DNA from: an uncultured Acetobacteraceae bacterium
GTDB lineage: Bacteria; Pseudomonadota; Alphaproteobacteria; Acetobacterales; Acetobacteraceae
Length of the DNA stretch: 48,213 bases
Reading direction: 5' to 3'
NCBI GenBank assembly: GCA_937873175.1
Contig: CALMVT010000163.1
Location: forward strand, 1-48,213
In this document: one piece after another, positions 13,204 through 21,393 of the stretch
How the letters are laid out: each line of letters opens with the position of its first letter
Position numbering within the stretch: position 1 is the stretch's first letter
The notes under the pieces: generated by a model
The model's input: the letters and a program-made list of their open reading frames with translations, nothing else
Databases searched by the model: none
Told to the model about the DNA's origin: nothing
Made by a program: the position numbers and the translations under genes

Positions 13204-14211
13204 TCAGGCAGCGGCTTCGTTGAAGAACTCCGCATACCCGAACAGCCCCGCTGCTCCCCCGGTGTGCAGAAACACCACGTTCTCTCCCGGCGAAAAGGCG
13301 CCCCGGCGGATCAGGTCAATCAGCCCGGCCATGCCCTTCCCGGAGTACACCGGGTCAAGGAAAATCCCTTCAAGCCGCGCTACCATCCGCACCGCCTCCG
13401 CCATGCCGGGCGTCGGCACGCCGTAGCCCCCGCCCACATAGTCGCAGTTGGCCTCAACCGTGTTGTCCGGGATTGGGCGGCTTAGGCCCATGTGCGCCGC
13501 TGTCGCCCGCGCCAAGCGCAGCACGTTCGCTTCCTGCATCTGCTTCGGCGCGCGGACGCCGATGCCCAGCACGCGGATGGAGCCGCTGAGGGCGTGCAGC
13601 CCGGCCACCAACCCGGCCTGCGTCCCCGCGCTGCCGGTCGCATGCACCAGGCAGTCGATGCGCAGGCCCAGCTCGTCGGCCTGCGCCACCAGCTCCAACG
13701 CTACCGCCGCGTAGCCCAGGGCGCCGGTGGCGTTCGAGCCGCCGCCTGGGATCAAATAAGGCTTGGCGCCCTCCGCGGCCAGCCGCGCGCCGACCTCCTC
13801 GATGGCGGCCTGCATGTCGGTGCCTCCGAGGCGGTACTCGATAGCGCAGCCCAGGAGGCGGTCCAGCAGCACGTTGCCGCTACAGAGATAGGCGCCGTCG
13901 TTCGTCTCGATCCGGTGCTCCAGCACGGCGGTGCAGGCCAGGCCGAGCTTTGCAGCCACTGCGGCGGTCTGGCGCACGTGGTTGGACTGCACGGCGCCCT
14001 GAGTGACCAAGTGGTCGGCGCCGCGAGCCAGCGCGTCGCCGACCAGGAATTCCAGCTTGCGCACCTTGTTGCCGCCCAGCCCCATGCCGGTCAGGTCGTC
14101 CCGCTTCATCCAGATCTGCGGCCCGCCCAGCGCTGCGGTAAGGCGCGGCAGCGGCTCCAGCGGCGTGGGCGCCTGGCACAGCCGGGTGCGCGGGAAGGCG
14201 GCAAGGTTCAT
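13204..14211 (-). CDS. D-cysteine desulfhydrase / ACC deaminase family PLP enzyme
   Basis: A fold-type II pyridoxal-phosphate enzyme of 335 residues. Seen in the sequence: KRDDLTGMGLGGNKVRKLEFL with the Schiff-base lysine, QSNHVRQTAAVAAKLGL, the phosphate-binding TGSAGTQAGL, and a terminal LHTGGAAGLFGY. HTGG near the end, where true ACC deaminases usually carry another residue pattern, favours D-cysteine desulfhydrase, which makes pyruvate, ammonia and H2S from D-cysteine. Substrate assignment is inference. ATG 14211 has GGAGA seven bases upstream; ATG 14217 is too close to it. The gene ends six bases from tRNA-Lys (opposite strand) and is divergent from msrP. Confidence 0.8.
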   Translation of the reverse strand: MNLAAFPRTRLCQAPTPLEPLPRLTAALGGPQIWMKRDDLTGMGLGGNKVRKLEFLVGDALARGADHLVTQGAVQSNHVRQTAAVAAKLGLACTAVLEHRIETNDGAYLCSGNVLLDRLLGCAIEYRLGGTDMQAAIEEVGARLAAEGAKPYLIPGGGSNATGALGYAAVALELVAQADELGLRIDCLVHATGSAGTQAGLVAGLHALSGSIRVLGIGVRAPKQMQEANVLRLARATAAHMGLSRPIPDNTVEANCDYVGGGYGVPTPGMAEAVRMVARLEGIFLDPVYSGKGMAGLIDLIRRGAFSPGENVVFLHTGGAAGLFGYAEFFNEAAA

Positions 14212-14374
14212 CGGCATTCTCCATCTGGCCGGCGCGCGGGCGGGCGCGCTCGGACCCTTGCAGACCGACCCGGCGAAATCAACATAACGGTCAACCTGCC
14301 GCGGAGCGGCAGGCGTCGATGCCCGGCACGCGCGTTGCGCGCGCATCTTGGGCACTCTCACGGAGGGCGCCGCC

Positions 14375-15301
14375 TTGTTTATCAAGACAGTTCGCGGTTG
14401 GGAAATACCAGAGCGGGATGCCACGCCGGAGTCGCTGATGCTGGGGCGCCGCAGCCTGTTGGCCGGGGCGGCGGGCGCGGCTCTTCTCGCGACGCCGTTT
14501 GCCGCCCGGGCGCAGGGTGCGCCGCGCAACCCGAAATACGACGCTGGCCGGGAGCTGACGCCCGAGCGGGACGTGACGACCTACAACAACTACTATGAAT
14601 TCGGCACGGACAAATCGATATCGCGCGCCGCGCAGAAGCTGCCAGTTTCGCCGTGGTCCATCAAGTTCGAGGGCATGGTCGGCACGCCGCGGACGGTGGA
14701 CCTGGATGACATCTTGAAGAAGGTGCAGCTTGAGGAGCGGGTATACCGCCACCGCTGCGTGGAGGGCTGGGCGATGACCGTGCCCTGGACCGGCTTCCCG
14801 ATGCGGGATTTGGTCAGCCTGGCCGGCCCGACCTCCGGCGCGCGCTATGTCGTGATGGTGACTTTGGCCGATCCCAAGACGATGCCGGGCCTACGCTCCC
14901 CCACCTTTGAATGGCCCTATGTCGAGGCGGTCACGATGGCGGAAGCCAACAACGACCTTGCTTTCATCGCGACCGGTCTCTATGGCAAGACCTTGCCGAA
15001 GCAGAACGGCGCACCGATCCGCCTGGTGCTGCCCTGGAAGTATGGGTTCAAATCGGTGAAGTCGATTGTGAAGGTGACCTTTACCGACAAGCGGCCGACC
15101 ACCTTCTGGCAGGGCATCCAGCCCCAGGAGTACGGCTTTTGGGCCAACGTGAACCCCGAGGTGCCGCACCCGCGCTGGAGTCAGGCGACCGAGCGGCTGC
15201 TCGGCGCGGAGCAGCGTGTGCCGACCCGCATTTACAATGGTTATGGCGACTACGTGGCCGGGCTGTATGCTGGGATGACGAACGAAAAGCTGTTTGTATG
15301 A
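14375..15301 (+). CDS. msrP: Protein-methionine-sulfoxide reductase catalytic subunit MsrP
   Basis: MsrP (YedY) is a periplasmic molybdopterin enzyme that repairs oxidised methionines in envelope proteins. The 308-residue product has the family leader WEIPERDATPES, a twin-arginine signal (GRRSLLAGAAGAALL) cleavable near AARAQ, and the Mo ligand Cys128 in YRHRCVEGWAM. It also has VPWTGFPMRDLV and the LPWKYGFKSVKSIV block. I place the start at TTG 14375, which has GGAGG at 14362-14366 with ideal spacing; an upstream TTG at 14348 lacks one. Its stop is within ATGA, coupling it to a small membrane protein instead of the usual haem protein MsrQ. Confidence 0.92.
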   Translation: MFIKTVRGWEIPERDATPESLMLGRRSLLAGAAGAALLATPFAARAQGAPRNPKYDAGRELTPERDVTTYNNYYEFGTDKSISRAAQKLPVSPWSIKFEGMVGTPRTVDLDDILKKVQLEERVYRHRCVEGWAMTVPWTGFPMRDLVSLAGPTSGARYVVMVTLADPKTMPGLRSPTFEWPYVEAVTMAEANNDLAFIATGLYGKTLPKQNGAPIRLVLPWKYGFKSVKSIVKVTFTDKRPTTFWQGIQPQEYGFWANVNPEVPHPRWSQATERLLGAEQRVPTRIYNGYGDYVAGLYAGMTNEKLFV

Positions 15302-15594
15302 TCGCATCACGCATCTTCGCCGCCTTGGCGGCGCTGTTCTTGGTTTCCGCGGTCGCCATCGCCGCGCTGGCGCCGTTGGGCATGACGCTCGGCCAGGGCT
15401 TGATGCTGATGGACGGCACCTGGCTGTCATGGATACAGAAGCAAAGCCCGCCCTGGAGCTATACCTGGCTGGAGCTGCCGTTCCTGCTGCGGCCGCTTTG
15501 GCTCATTCCGGCGGGGATCGGTTTGATCTGCGCTGGCGCCGCGGCCTCGCTCAACTTCGGCCGGGCATCGCCGTCGCGCCGGAAGCGGAGCTGA
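15298..15594 (+). CDS. Small two-helix membrane protein coupled to msrP
   Basis: A 98-residue product whose ATG overlaps the msrP stop (ATGA). It has two hydrophobic segments: about residues 5-28 (IFAALAALFLVSAVAIAALA then PLGMTLGQGL) and about 62-85 (FLLRPLWLIPAGIGLICAGA). These are linked by a periplasm-type loop rich in Trp (DGTWLSWIQKQSPPWSYTW), and the tail is basic. I do not recognise the family. It is too short for MsrQ, which has about 200 residues, six helices and haem-ligand histidines; no histidine is visible in the helices here. Coupling suggests a link to MsrP anchoring or electron supply, but that is inference. Its end overlaps the Nudix gene by 44 bp. Confidence 0.7.
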   Translation: MIASRIFAALAALFLVSAVAIAALAPLGMTLGQGLMLMDGTWLSWIQKQSPPWSYTWLELPFLLRPLWLIPAGIGLICAGAAASLNFGRASPSRRKRS

Positions 15595-16036
15595 GCAGCC
15601 GCCGCGCCGTGCCGATGACGCGGTGCGCTTCGCTCCAAAGCTCGTAGCGGTCCAGGTCGTCGAGCGGGGCGAACAGCGCGTCGGTGACGTCGCCGCCGGC
15701 TATCGGCACGCCGCCTTGCCAACAGGCGGCAAAATCCAGAATCGTGTAGTGATATTCGACCCGCCCCGCGGCGTCGCGGTGGATGCTGTCGACGTTGGCC
15801 GCCAGGATCAGCGGGCCGCAGGCCAGTCCGGTTTCCTCCGCCAATTCGCGTCGGGCGGCGTGCTCCGCTGTTTCGCCGAGATCCTGTGCGCCGCCGGGTA
15901 GACTCCATCGGCCCATAGCCGGCGGCTTGCCGCGGCGCACCAGCAGCACCGCGCCGGCCGTGGCAGCGCCTGGCGGCTTCAGCAGCACCACGCCGATGCC
16001 GACGAGCGGGCGGGCGGGGTAGTTGCGTTTGATCAC
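15551..16036 (-). CDS. Nudix hydrolase
   Basis: A 161-residue pyrophosphohydrolase of the Nudix superfamily, which cleaves nucleoside diphosphates linked to another moiety. The Nudix box is complete: GG at the start, then GE, then RRELAEETGL, matching GX5EX7REUXEEXGU with all metal-binding glutamates. The N-terminal PLVGIGVVLLK strand and GRWSLPGG are typical of the ADP-ribose pyrophosphatase/MutT-like group. Substrate cannot be told. GTG 16036 has AAGGA seven bases upstream. It is divergent from the TRAP operon, with its 3' end running into the msrP partner gene. Confidence 0.85.
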   Translation of the reverse strand: MIKRNYPARPLVGIGVVLLKPPGAATAGAVLLVRRGKPPAMGRWSLPGGAQDLGETAEHAARRELAEETGLACGPLILAANVDSIHRDAAGRVEYHYTILDFAACWQGGVPIAGGDVTDALFAPLDDLDRYELWSEAHRVIGTARRLLSSASGATAMPGRS

Positions 16037-16181
16037 GTTCGCGTCCTTGGTGCGTGGCGTTTTCGGTGCGGGCAACTCGCACAGGTGCCGCGCCGCCCGG
16101 TGTCTCGGCTCGACCTTGCGTCGGGCATTGGGGCAGCGTATCCACCCCCAAAGATACAAACAAGAAACTGCGGAGCAAACG

Positions 16182-17201
16182 ATGTTGATCACTCGCCGGG
16201 TTGCGGTGGGCGCCGTGCTGGCCGCCCCGGCCCTGCTGCGCGCCACAGGCGCGCAGGCCGCGCCTCGCACCCTGAAGATCAGCCACCAGTTCCCCGGCGG
16301 CACGGCGGAGCAGGGCGATTTCCGCGACCGCCTGGTGCGCCGCTTCGCCGCCGAGGTGCAGAAGCGCACCGACAACGAGCTGGCATTCGAGATCTACCCG
16401 GGTTCGTCGCTGATGAAAACTGTGGCGCAGTTCTCCGCGCTGCGCCGCGGCGCGTTGGACCTGACCCTTTATCCGCTAGCCTACGCCGGGGGCGAGGTGC
16501 CCGAGGTCAACATCGGGCTGATGCCCTGCCTGGTGACGAGCTACGAGCAGGGCCTTGCCTGGAAAAGCCAGGCGGTCGGGCAGGAACTGGAGCGCGTGCT
16601 GGACAAGCGCGGCGTCAAGATCGTCACCTGGCTGTGGCAGGCGGGCGGCACCGCGTCCCGCACCGCGCCGGTGGTCCAGCCGGACGACGTGAAGGGCCTC
16701 AAGGTCCGCGGCGGGTCTCGGGAAATGGACCTGATGCTCAAGGCGGCCGGCGGGATCATCAGCTCCGTGCCGAGCAACGAAATCTACGCCGCGATGCAGA
16801 CGGGGTCGTTGGACGCTGCCGTGACATCCTCCACCAGCCTGATCTCCTTCCGCTTGGAGGAGATCAGCAAGTCCGTGACCACCGGGCGCAACGGCAGCTT
16901 CTGGTTCATGTTCGAGCCCCTGCTGATGTCGAAGCAGATCTTCGACAGCCTGCCGGGGGCGCAGCAGGCCGCGGTGATGCAGGTCGGCACGGAGCTGGAA
17001 GCCTTCGGCTTGCAGGCGGCAAAGGCGGACGACGAGGACTTGGCGCGCGTGTATCTGAAGGCGGGCATCACGGCGCGGGACATGGACCCGGACGCATTGG
17101 GCAAGTGGAAGGCGGTCGCGCAGGAAACGGCGTGGAAGGACTTCGCCGCCCGCAACGCCGCCTGCGCCGCCCTGCTGAAGCTCGCCGAGGCCGTCGCTTG
17201 A
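16182..17201 (+). CDS. TRAP transporter solute-binding protein, DctP family
   Basis: The periplasmic receptor of a tripartite ATP-independent transporter, which drives uptake of organic acids with the ion gradient. The 339-residue protein has an N-terminal signal (RRVAVGAVLAAPALLRATGAQA, cleavage near residue 26), then LKISHQFPGGTAEQGDF and the AQFSALRRGALDLTLYPLAY region. The family arginine that binds the ligand carboxylate is in VKGLKVRGGSREMD. NEIYAAMQTGSLDAAVTSS follows. A CGGAG site precedes ATG 16182. Its stop overlaps the TTG start of dctQ. The substrate cannot be deduced from the receptor alone; a carboxylate is expected, and the sugar-acid genes opposite suggest a hexonate. Confidence 0.92.
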   Translation: MLITRRVAVGAVLAAPALLRATGAQAAPRTLKISHQFPGGTAEQGDFRDRLVRRFAAEVQKRTDNELAFEIYPGSSLMKTVAQFSALRRGALDLTLYPLAYAGGEVPEVNIGLMPCLVTSYEQGLAWKSQAVGQELERVLDKRGVKIVTWLWQAGGTASRTAPVVQPDDVKGLKVRGGSREMDLMLKAAGGIISSVPSNEIYAAMQTGSLDAAVTSSTSLISFRLEEISKSVTTGRNGSFWFMFEPLLMSKQIFDSLPGAQQAAVMQVGTELEAFGLQAAKADDEDLARVYLKAGITARDMDPDALGKWKAVAQETAWKDFAARNAACAALLKLAEAVA

Positions 17202-17782
17202 GCAGCCACGGCATCGACGCAGCATCGGGCGCGATCCCGACGGTGGACGTGCCCCGGCGTGGCGTGCTGGGCAGGGCGCAGGGTGTGCTGGAAGTGGTGA
17301 ACGGGGTCATGGCGGTGCTGTCGTCGCTGGCCATCGCCGCCGCCGGCGCCGTGCTGACCTGGGAGGTCGCGGGCCGCTACTTCTTCAGTATCCCGAGCGA
17401 TTGGCAGGACGAGTTGAGCACCTTCCTGCTGATCGGCGCGACCTTTGCTTCCGCCTCCTGGATTCAGGCGCGGCGCGGCCACGTCGCCATCGACGCGCTG
17501 GCCCACGTCTTGCCGCCCGGCATCGACCACGTGCGCCGGGTGCTGGCGGATCTGCTAAGCTTCTTGTTCGTGGCGTTCTTCGCCTGGAAAAGCGTGGCGC
17601 TGTTGCTCGAAGCTTTGGCGGACGGGCAGACCACGCCCTCCGCCTGGGGGCCGCCGTTGTGGATACCCTATGGCTGCATGGCGGCCGGCATGGTGCTGCT
17701 GGCGCTGCAACTATTGCTGCAGGTGCTGGGCAGCCGCCACAGCGACAGCCAGCCCGCGCACCTCGCGCCCGCCCGGTCCTAA
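17198..17782 (+). CDS. TRAP transporter small permease, DctQ family
   Basis: A 194-residue membrane subunit with four predicted helices. The DctQ signature is visible: VNGVMAVLSSLAIAAAGAVLTWEVAGRYFF, then DWQDELSTFLLIGATFASASWIQARRGHVAIDAL, which holds the WxxEL and RxGxHVxID-like motifs. LWIPYGCMAAGMVLLALQLLL forms the last helix. The start is TTG 17198 overlapping the dctP TGA, with GAGG eight to ten bases before it; the N-terminal 25 residues before the first helix are not conserved. Nine bases separate it from dctM. The protein links DctP and DctM in the inner membrane. Confidence 0.9.
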   Translation: MSSHGIDAASGAIPTVDVPRRGVLGRAQGVLEVVNGVMAVLSSLAIAAAGAVLTWEVAGRYFFSIPSDWQDELSTFLLIGATFASASWIQARRGHVAIDALAHVLPPGIDHVRRVLADLLSFLFVAFFAWKSVALLLEALADGQTTPSAWGPPLWIPYGCMAAGMVLLALQLLLQVLGSRHSDSQPAHLAPARS

Positions 17783-17791
17783 GCTCGAAGC

Positions 17792-19138
17792 ATGACGACG
17801 CTGCAGATCGGCCTGCTGTATGGCGGCGCCACCCTCGCCGCCCTGTTTTCCGGTATGCCCATCGCCTTCGCGCTGGGCGGGGTCGCCACCCTGTTCATGG
17901 TCGCGTTCATGCCGGCGGCGTCGCTCGATACGGTGGCGCAGAACGTTTACGAGGAACTGGCCAGCATCACCCTGCTGACCATCCCGCTGTTTATCCTGAA
18001 GGGTGCCGCCATCGGCAAGTCGCGGGCGGGCAAGGACCTTTACGACGCGTTGCACACCTGGCTGCATCGGGTGCCCGGCGGCCTCGGCGTCGCCGTGGTG
18101 CTGGCCTGCGGCTTGTTCGCCGCCATGGCAGGCAGCAGCCCGGCGACGTGCAGCGCCATCGGCAGCTCCGGCATCCCCGAGATGCGGCGCCGCGGCTACT
18201 CGCCGGGCTTCGCGGCGGGGCTGGTGGCGGCGGGCGGCACGCTCGGCATCCTGCTGCCGCCGTCCATCGTGCTGATCCTTTACGCCGTCGCGGCGGAGCA
18301 GTCGCTGGGCCGGCTGTTCCTGGCGGGCATCGGCCCCGGCATCCTGTTGGTCGCCTTGTTCGCGGGCTACGCCGTCCTGCGCTGGAAGCAGGAGTTCGGC
18401 CGGGCCACCGCCGACGCGGCGGGCGGCGCGGTGCGCAGCGAGATCCTGCGCCGGGACAGCTACACCTGGAGCGACAGGCTCGCGGCCTTGCCCCGGGTGC
18501 TGCCGTTCTTGGTGCTGCTCACCGGGGTGATGGTGGCGCTCTACGGCGGCATCGCCACGCCGAGCGAGACGGCGGGGCTGGGCGCGGTGCTGGCGCTGCT
18601 GCTGATCGCCCTCATCTACGGCGCCTATCGGCTCGGTGACTTGAAGCCGATCTTCATGGGGACATTGGGCGAAAGCGGCATGCTGCTGATGATCATCGGC
18701 ATGAGCCTGCTTTACAGCTACGTCATGAGCTACCTGCACATCAGCCAGGCCGCGGCCAGTTGGATCGTCGGCCTGCAACTGTCCAAGTGGCTGTTGCTGC
18801 TGGCGATCCTGCTGCTGGTCGTGGCGCTCGGCTTCTTCCTGCCGCCGGTGTCAATCATCCTGATGACCGCGCCGATCATCCTGCCGCCGCTGCGCGAAAG
18901 CGGCTTCGACCTGATCTGGTTCGGCGTGGTGATGGCCATGGTCATGGAGATGGGGCTGATCCACCCGCCGGTCGGACTCAACATCTTCGTCATCAACCGG
19001 ATCGCGCCGGATATTGGGCTGGGACCGATCATCCGGGGCACGCTGCCGTTCGTCGCGATCATGGCTATCGCCGTGGTGATCCTTTCGGCGGTGCCGGGCA
19101 TCGCCATGTGGTTGCCGGACCTGGTTTACTCGAGGTAA
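17792..19138 (+). CDS. TRAP transporter large permease, DctM family
   Basis: The transport-catalysing membrane subunit. The 448-residue protein has about 12 hydrophobic stretches and the family landmarks MPIAFALGG at the start and TIPLFILKGAAIGKSRAG. GLGVAVVLACGLFAAMAGSSPATCSAIGSSGIPEM follows (the serine-rich turn common to DctM), then AAGGTLGILLPPSIVLILYAV and near the end EMGLIHPPVGLNIFVINRIAPD. Length is normal for a standalone DctM, so there is no DctQ fusion. It closes the dctPQM operon; the FAD dehydrogenase starts about 50 bp later and may be co-transcribed. Confidence 0.94.
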   Translation: MTTLQIGLLYGGATLAALFSGMPIAFALGGVATLFMVAFMPAASLDTVAQNVYEELASITLLTIPLFILKGAAIGKSRAGKDLYDALHTWLHRVPGGLGVAVVLACGLFAAMAGSSPATCSAIGSSGIPEMRRRGYSPGFAAGLVAAGGTLGILLPPSIVLILYAVAAEQSLGRLFLAGIGPGILLVALFAGYAVLRWKQEFGRATADAAGGAVRSEILRRDSYTWSDRLAALPRVLPFLVLLTGVMVALYGGIATPSETAGLGAVLALLLIALIYGAYRLGDLKPIFMGTLGESGMLLMIIGMSLLYSYVMSYLHISQAAASWIVGLQLSKWLLLLAILLLVVALGFFLPPVSIILMTAPIILPPLRESGFDLIWFGVVMAMVMEMGLIHPPVGLNIFVINRIAPDIGLGPIIRGTLPFVAIMAIAVVILSAVPGIAMWLPDLVYSR

Positions 19139-19190
19139 CGCCGCCGCGAGTCGCTTGTGCTGGCGGCGCGGCCCGGTGATGCTGCGGTTT

Positions 19191-20327
19191 ATGGATACGC
19201 ACGCCTTCGACGCCATCGTGATCGGCGCCGGCATCGCCGGGGCCACCGCCGCTGCCCACCTGTCGGCTGACCGCCGCGTCGCGCTGATCGAGGCGGAGGA
19301 GGCCGCCGGCTATCACAGCACCGGGCGCTCCGCCGCGATTTGGATTCAAAACTACGGGCCACCGGACGTGCGGATGCTGACCGGCCTGTCCCGCAGCTTC
19401 TTCGAGCATCCGCCCGAGGGGTTTACCGACGTGCCCATCCTGGCGCACCGCCCGGTCCTGTTCCTGGCGCCGCCGGAGCAGCGCGAGCATCTCGGCCGCC
19501 TGCTCGCCGAGGGCACCGGGCTGCGCGAAGCGTCGATCGATGAGGTGATGGCGCTGGTCCCTGCGCTGCGCCCGGGCTACGCGGTGCAGGCGGCCATCGA
19601 GGACGATGCGTTCGACATGGACGTGGCCGCGCTGCACCAGGGCTTCCTGCGGCTGCTGCGCACGCGGGATGGGGTGCTGGCGCTGCGCAGCCGCACCGGC
19701 CAGATCGAGCGACGCGCCGGGTTGTGGCACGTGCAGACCAGCGCGGGCGCCCTGTTCACCGCGCCGGTGGTGGTCAACGCCGCCGGCGCCTGGGGCGACA
19801 AGGTGGCTGAGCAGGCCGGGGTGGCGACGCTCGGCCTGGTGCCGAAGCGCCGCACCGGCGTCGTCATCGACCCGGCGCCGTGGCAGGCGACCTGTTGGCC
19901 CATGGTGAACGACGTGGGCCACACCTGGTATGTCCGGCCGGAAGCCCGCACCAAGCTGATGGTCAGCCCGGCCGACGAGACCGACATCCACCCGCACGAC
20001 GTGGCGCCGGACGAGCTGGATGTAGCCATCGCCATCGACCGCATGCAGCAGGCGCTCGACATCGAGGTGCGCCGGGTCGAGCATAGCTGGGCGGGCCTGC
20101 GCACCTTCACCCCGGACCGCAGCCTGGCCTTTGGGTGGGACGGCACGGACGACGGCTTTTTCTGGTGCGTGGGGCAGGGCGGCTACGGCATCCAGACTTC
20201 CCCGGCGGCTGGCAAGCTGGTGGCGGACCTGATCGCCGGGCGCGACCCGGGGCCGGCCGGCGCGATCCTGCCCGCCATCGACCCGCGCCGATTCGCGTCT
20301 ATCTCGGCGGCGGCAAGCCCAGTTTAG
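19191..20327 (+). CDS. FAD-dependent oxidoreductase, DAO/D-arginine dehydrogenase-like
   Basis: A D-amino-acid oxidase-fold flavoenzyme of 378 residues. The Rossmann motif DAIVIGAGIAGATAAAHL lies at the N terminus. It is followed by YHSTGRSAA, a stretch typical of the D-arginine dehydrogenase branch, NAAGAWGDKVAEQAGV in the middle, and GLRTFTPDRSLAFG with WCVGQGGYGIQTSPAAG at the C terminus. The enzyme oxidises an amine, D-amino acid or hydroxy-acid; the exact substrate is unknown. ATG 19191 places the Rossmann fold at residue 5; ATG 19179 is an alternative and neither has a strong ribosome site. Being downstream of the TRAP genes suggests it handles an imported substrate. It overlaps the Ldh2 gene end by 29 bp. 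Confidence 0.8.
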   Translation: MDTHAFDAIVIGAGIAGATAAAHLSADRRVALIEAEEAAGYHSTGRSAAIWIQNYGPPDVRMLTGLSRSFFEHPPEGFTDVPILAHRPVLFLAPPEQREHLGRLLAEGTGLREASIDEVMALVPALRPGYAVQAAIEDDAFDMDVAALHQGFLRLLRTRDGVLALRSRTGQIERRAGLWHVQTSAGALFTAPVVVNAAGAWGDKVAEQAGVATLGLVPKRRTGVVIDPAPWQATCWPMVNDVGHTWYVRPEARTKLMVSPADETDIHPHDVAPDELDVAIAIDRMQQALDIEVRRVEHSWAGLRTFTPDRSLAFGWDGTDDGFFWCVGQGGYGIQTSPAAGKLVADLIAGRDPGPAGAILPAIDPRRFASISAAASPV

Positions 20328-21393
20328 CCCCGGTCGTCTGGATCGCCGCCCAGGTTTCCGGCTGCAGCGGCACGCCGTCGCGGAGCCGGGCGGCACGGGT
20401 GCGGCTTTCCGCGTCGCCGGGCACCAGGACCTCGCCCCCGGGTGCGGCGGGGCGGGAGTTCCTCACGTGCTCGGCAAAGCTCCGGGCCGTCTCGGCGAAC
20501 CCGGCGGCGCCGAAATGCTGCGGGTGAAGGTAGATGGACAGCATGCCGTTGACGATGCCGCCCCGCTTGCCCCCGGGGACCGGCCCGGCAGTCGGGCTGC
20601 CGGCGAAGCAGCCGGCCAGGATTTCGCACATAAAGGCGATGCCGGAGCCTTTGTGGTCGCCGAACGCCCGCAGCGCGCCTTCGCCATTGCCGGGGTCGCG
20701 CACGATCGTGTTCTCGATGGGGCCGTACAGCGTGCGGGGATCGCTGGACAGCTCGCCGTCCGGGCCGATCAGCGCGCCGGGCGGGATGGGCTTGCCGCCG
20801 TTGCTGGCGACCAGAACCTTGCCCTCCGCCACCATGCTGGTCGCGAAGTCCAGCAGCAGCGGCGGCGCATCCGGCTGCGGCACGCCGATGCAGAACGGGT
20901 TGGTGCCAAACCGCCGGTCCACGCCGCCGAACGGTGCCACGATCTCGCCCATGCCTACGTTGACGAAGTGGATGGACACCAGCCCGGCCTCCGCCGCACG
21001 CTCCGCCCAATCGCCGATGCGGCCAACGTGGCCGGCGTTGCGCAACGTCACCACGGCCAGACCCGCCTCCCGGGCCTTGGCGATGCCGAGGTCCACGACC
21101 GCCGGGCCGATGGTCTGGCCGAAGCCGAGGTTGCCATCGACCACCGCATGGGTGGCGCTTTCCGCCACCACCGTCGGCGCCTGGCCGGCACGGACCTTGC
21201 CCTCCTGCAGCCATTGCACGTAGCGCGGCACGCGGATGACGCCGTGGCTGTCATGCCCCGCGAGGTTCGCGGACAGCAGGTGGTGGCCGATCCGCCTCGC
21301 CTCCTCCGCGCTGCATCCGGCGGCCACGAAGATGCGCGAAACGAAGTCCCGCAGCGTGTCGGCGGCTACCACCGTCGCCGGCAGCGCGTCCAT
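20299..21393 (-). CDS. Malate/L-lactate dehydrogenase family (Ldh2) oxidoreductase
   Basis: An NAD(P)-dependent dehydrogenase of the Ldh2 fold, which includes malate, ureidoglycolate, 2,3-diketo-L-gulonate and lactate dehydrogenases. The 364-residue product shows NLAGHDSHGVIRVPRYV (catalytic His-Ser-His region), NLGFGQTIG, RNAGHVGRIGDWAERAA, FGTNPFCIGVP and DHKGSGIAFMCEIL. The precise 2-hydroxy acid cannot be read off. ATG 21393 shares one base with the stop of the preceding SDR gene (TGATG), so the two are coupled. It is the last gene of the dgoK-dgoA-SDR-Ldh2 set. Confidence 0.88.
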   Translation of the reverse strand: MDALPATVVAADTLRDFVSRIFVAAGCSAEEARRIGHHLLSANLAGHDSHGVIRVPRYVQWLQEGKVRAGQAPTVVAESATHAVVDGNLGFGQTIGPAVVDLGIAKAREAGLAVVTLRNAGHVGRIGDWAERAAEAGLVSIHFVNVGMGEIVAPFGGVDRRFGTNPFCIGVPQPDAPPLLLDFATSMVAEGKVLVASNGGKPIPPGALIGPDGELSSDPRTLYGPIENTIVRDPGNGEGALRAFGDHKGSGIAFMCEILAGCFAGSPTAGPVPGGKRGGIVNGMLSIYLHPQHFGAAGFAETARSFAEHVRNSRPAAPGGEVLVPGDAESRTRAARLRDGVPLQPETWAAIQTTGAKLGLPPPR

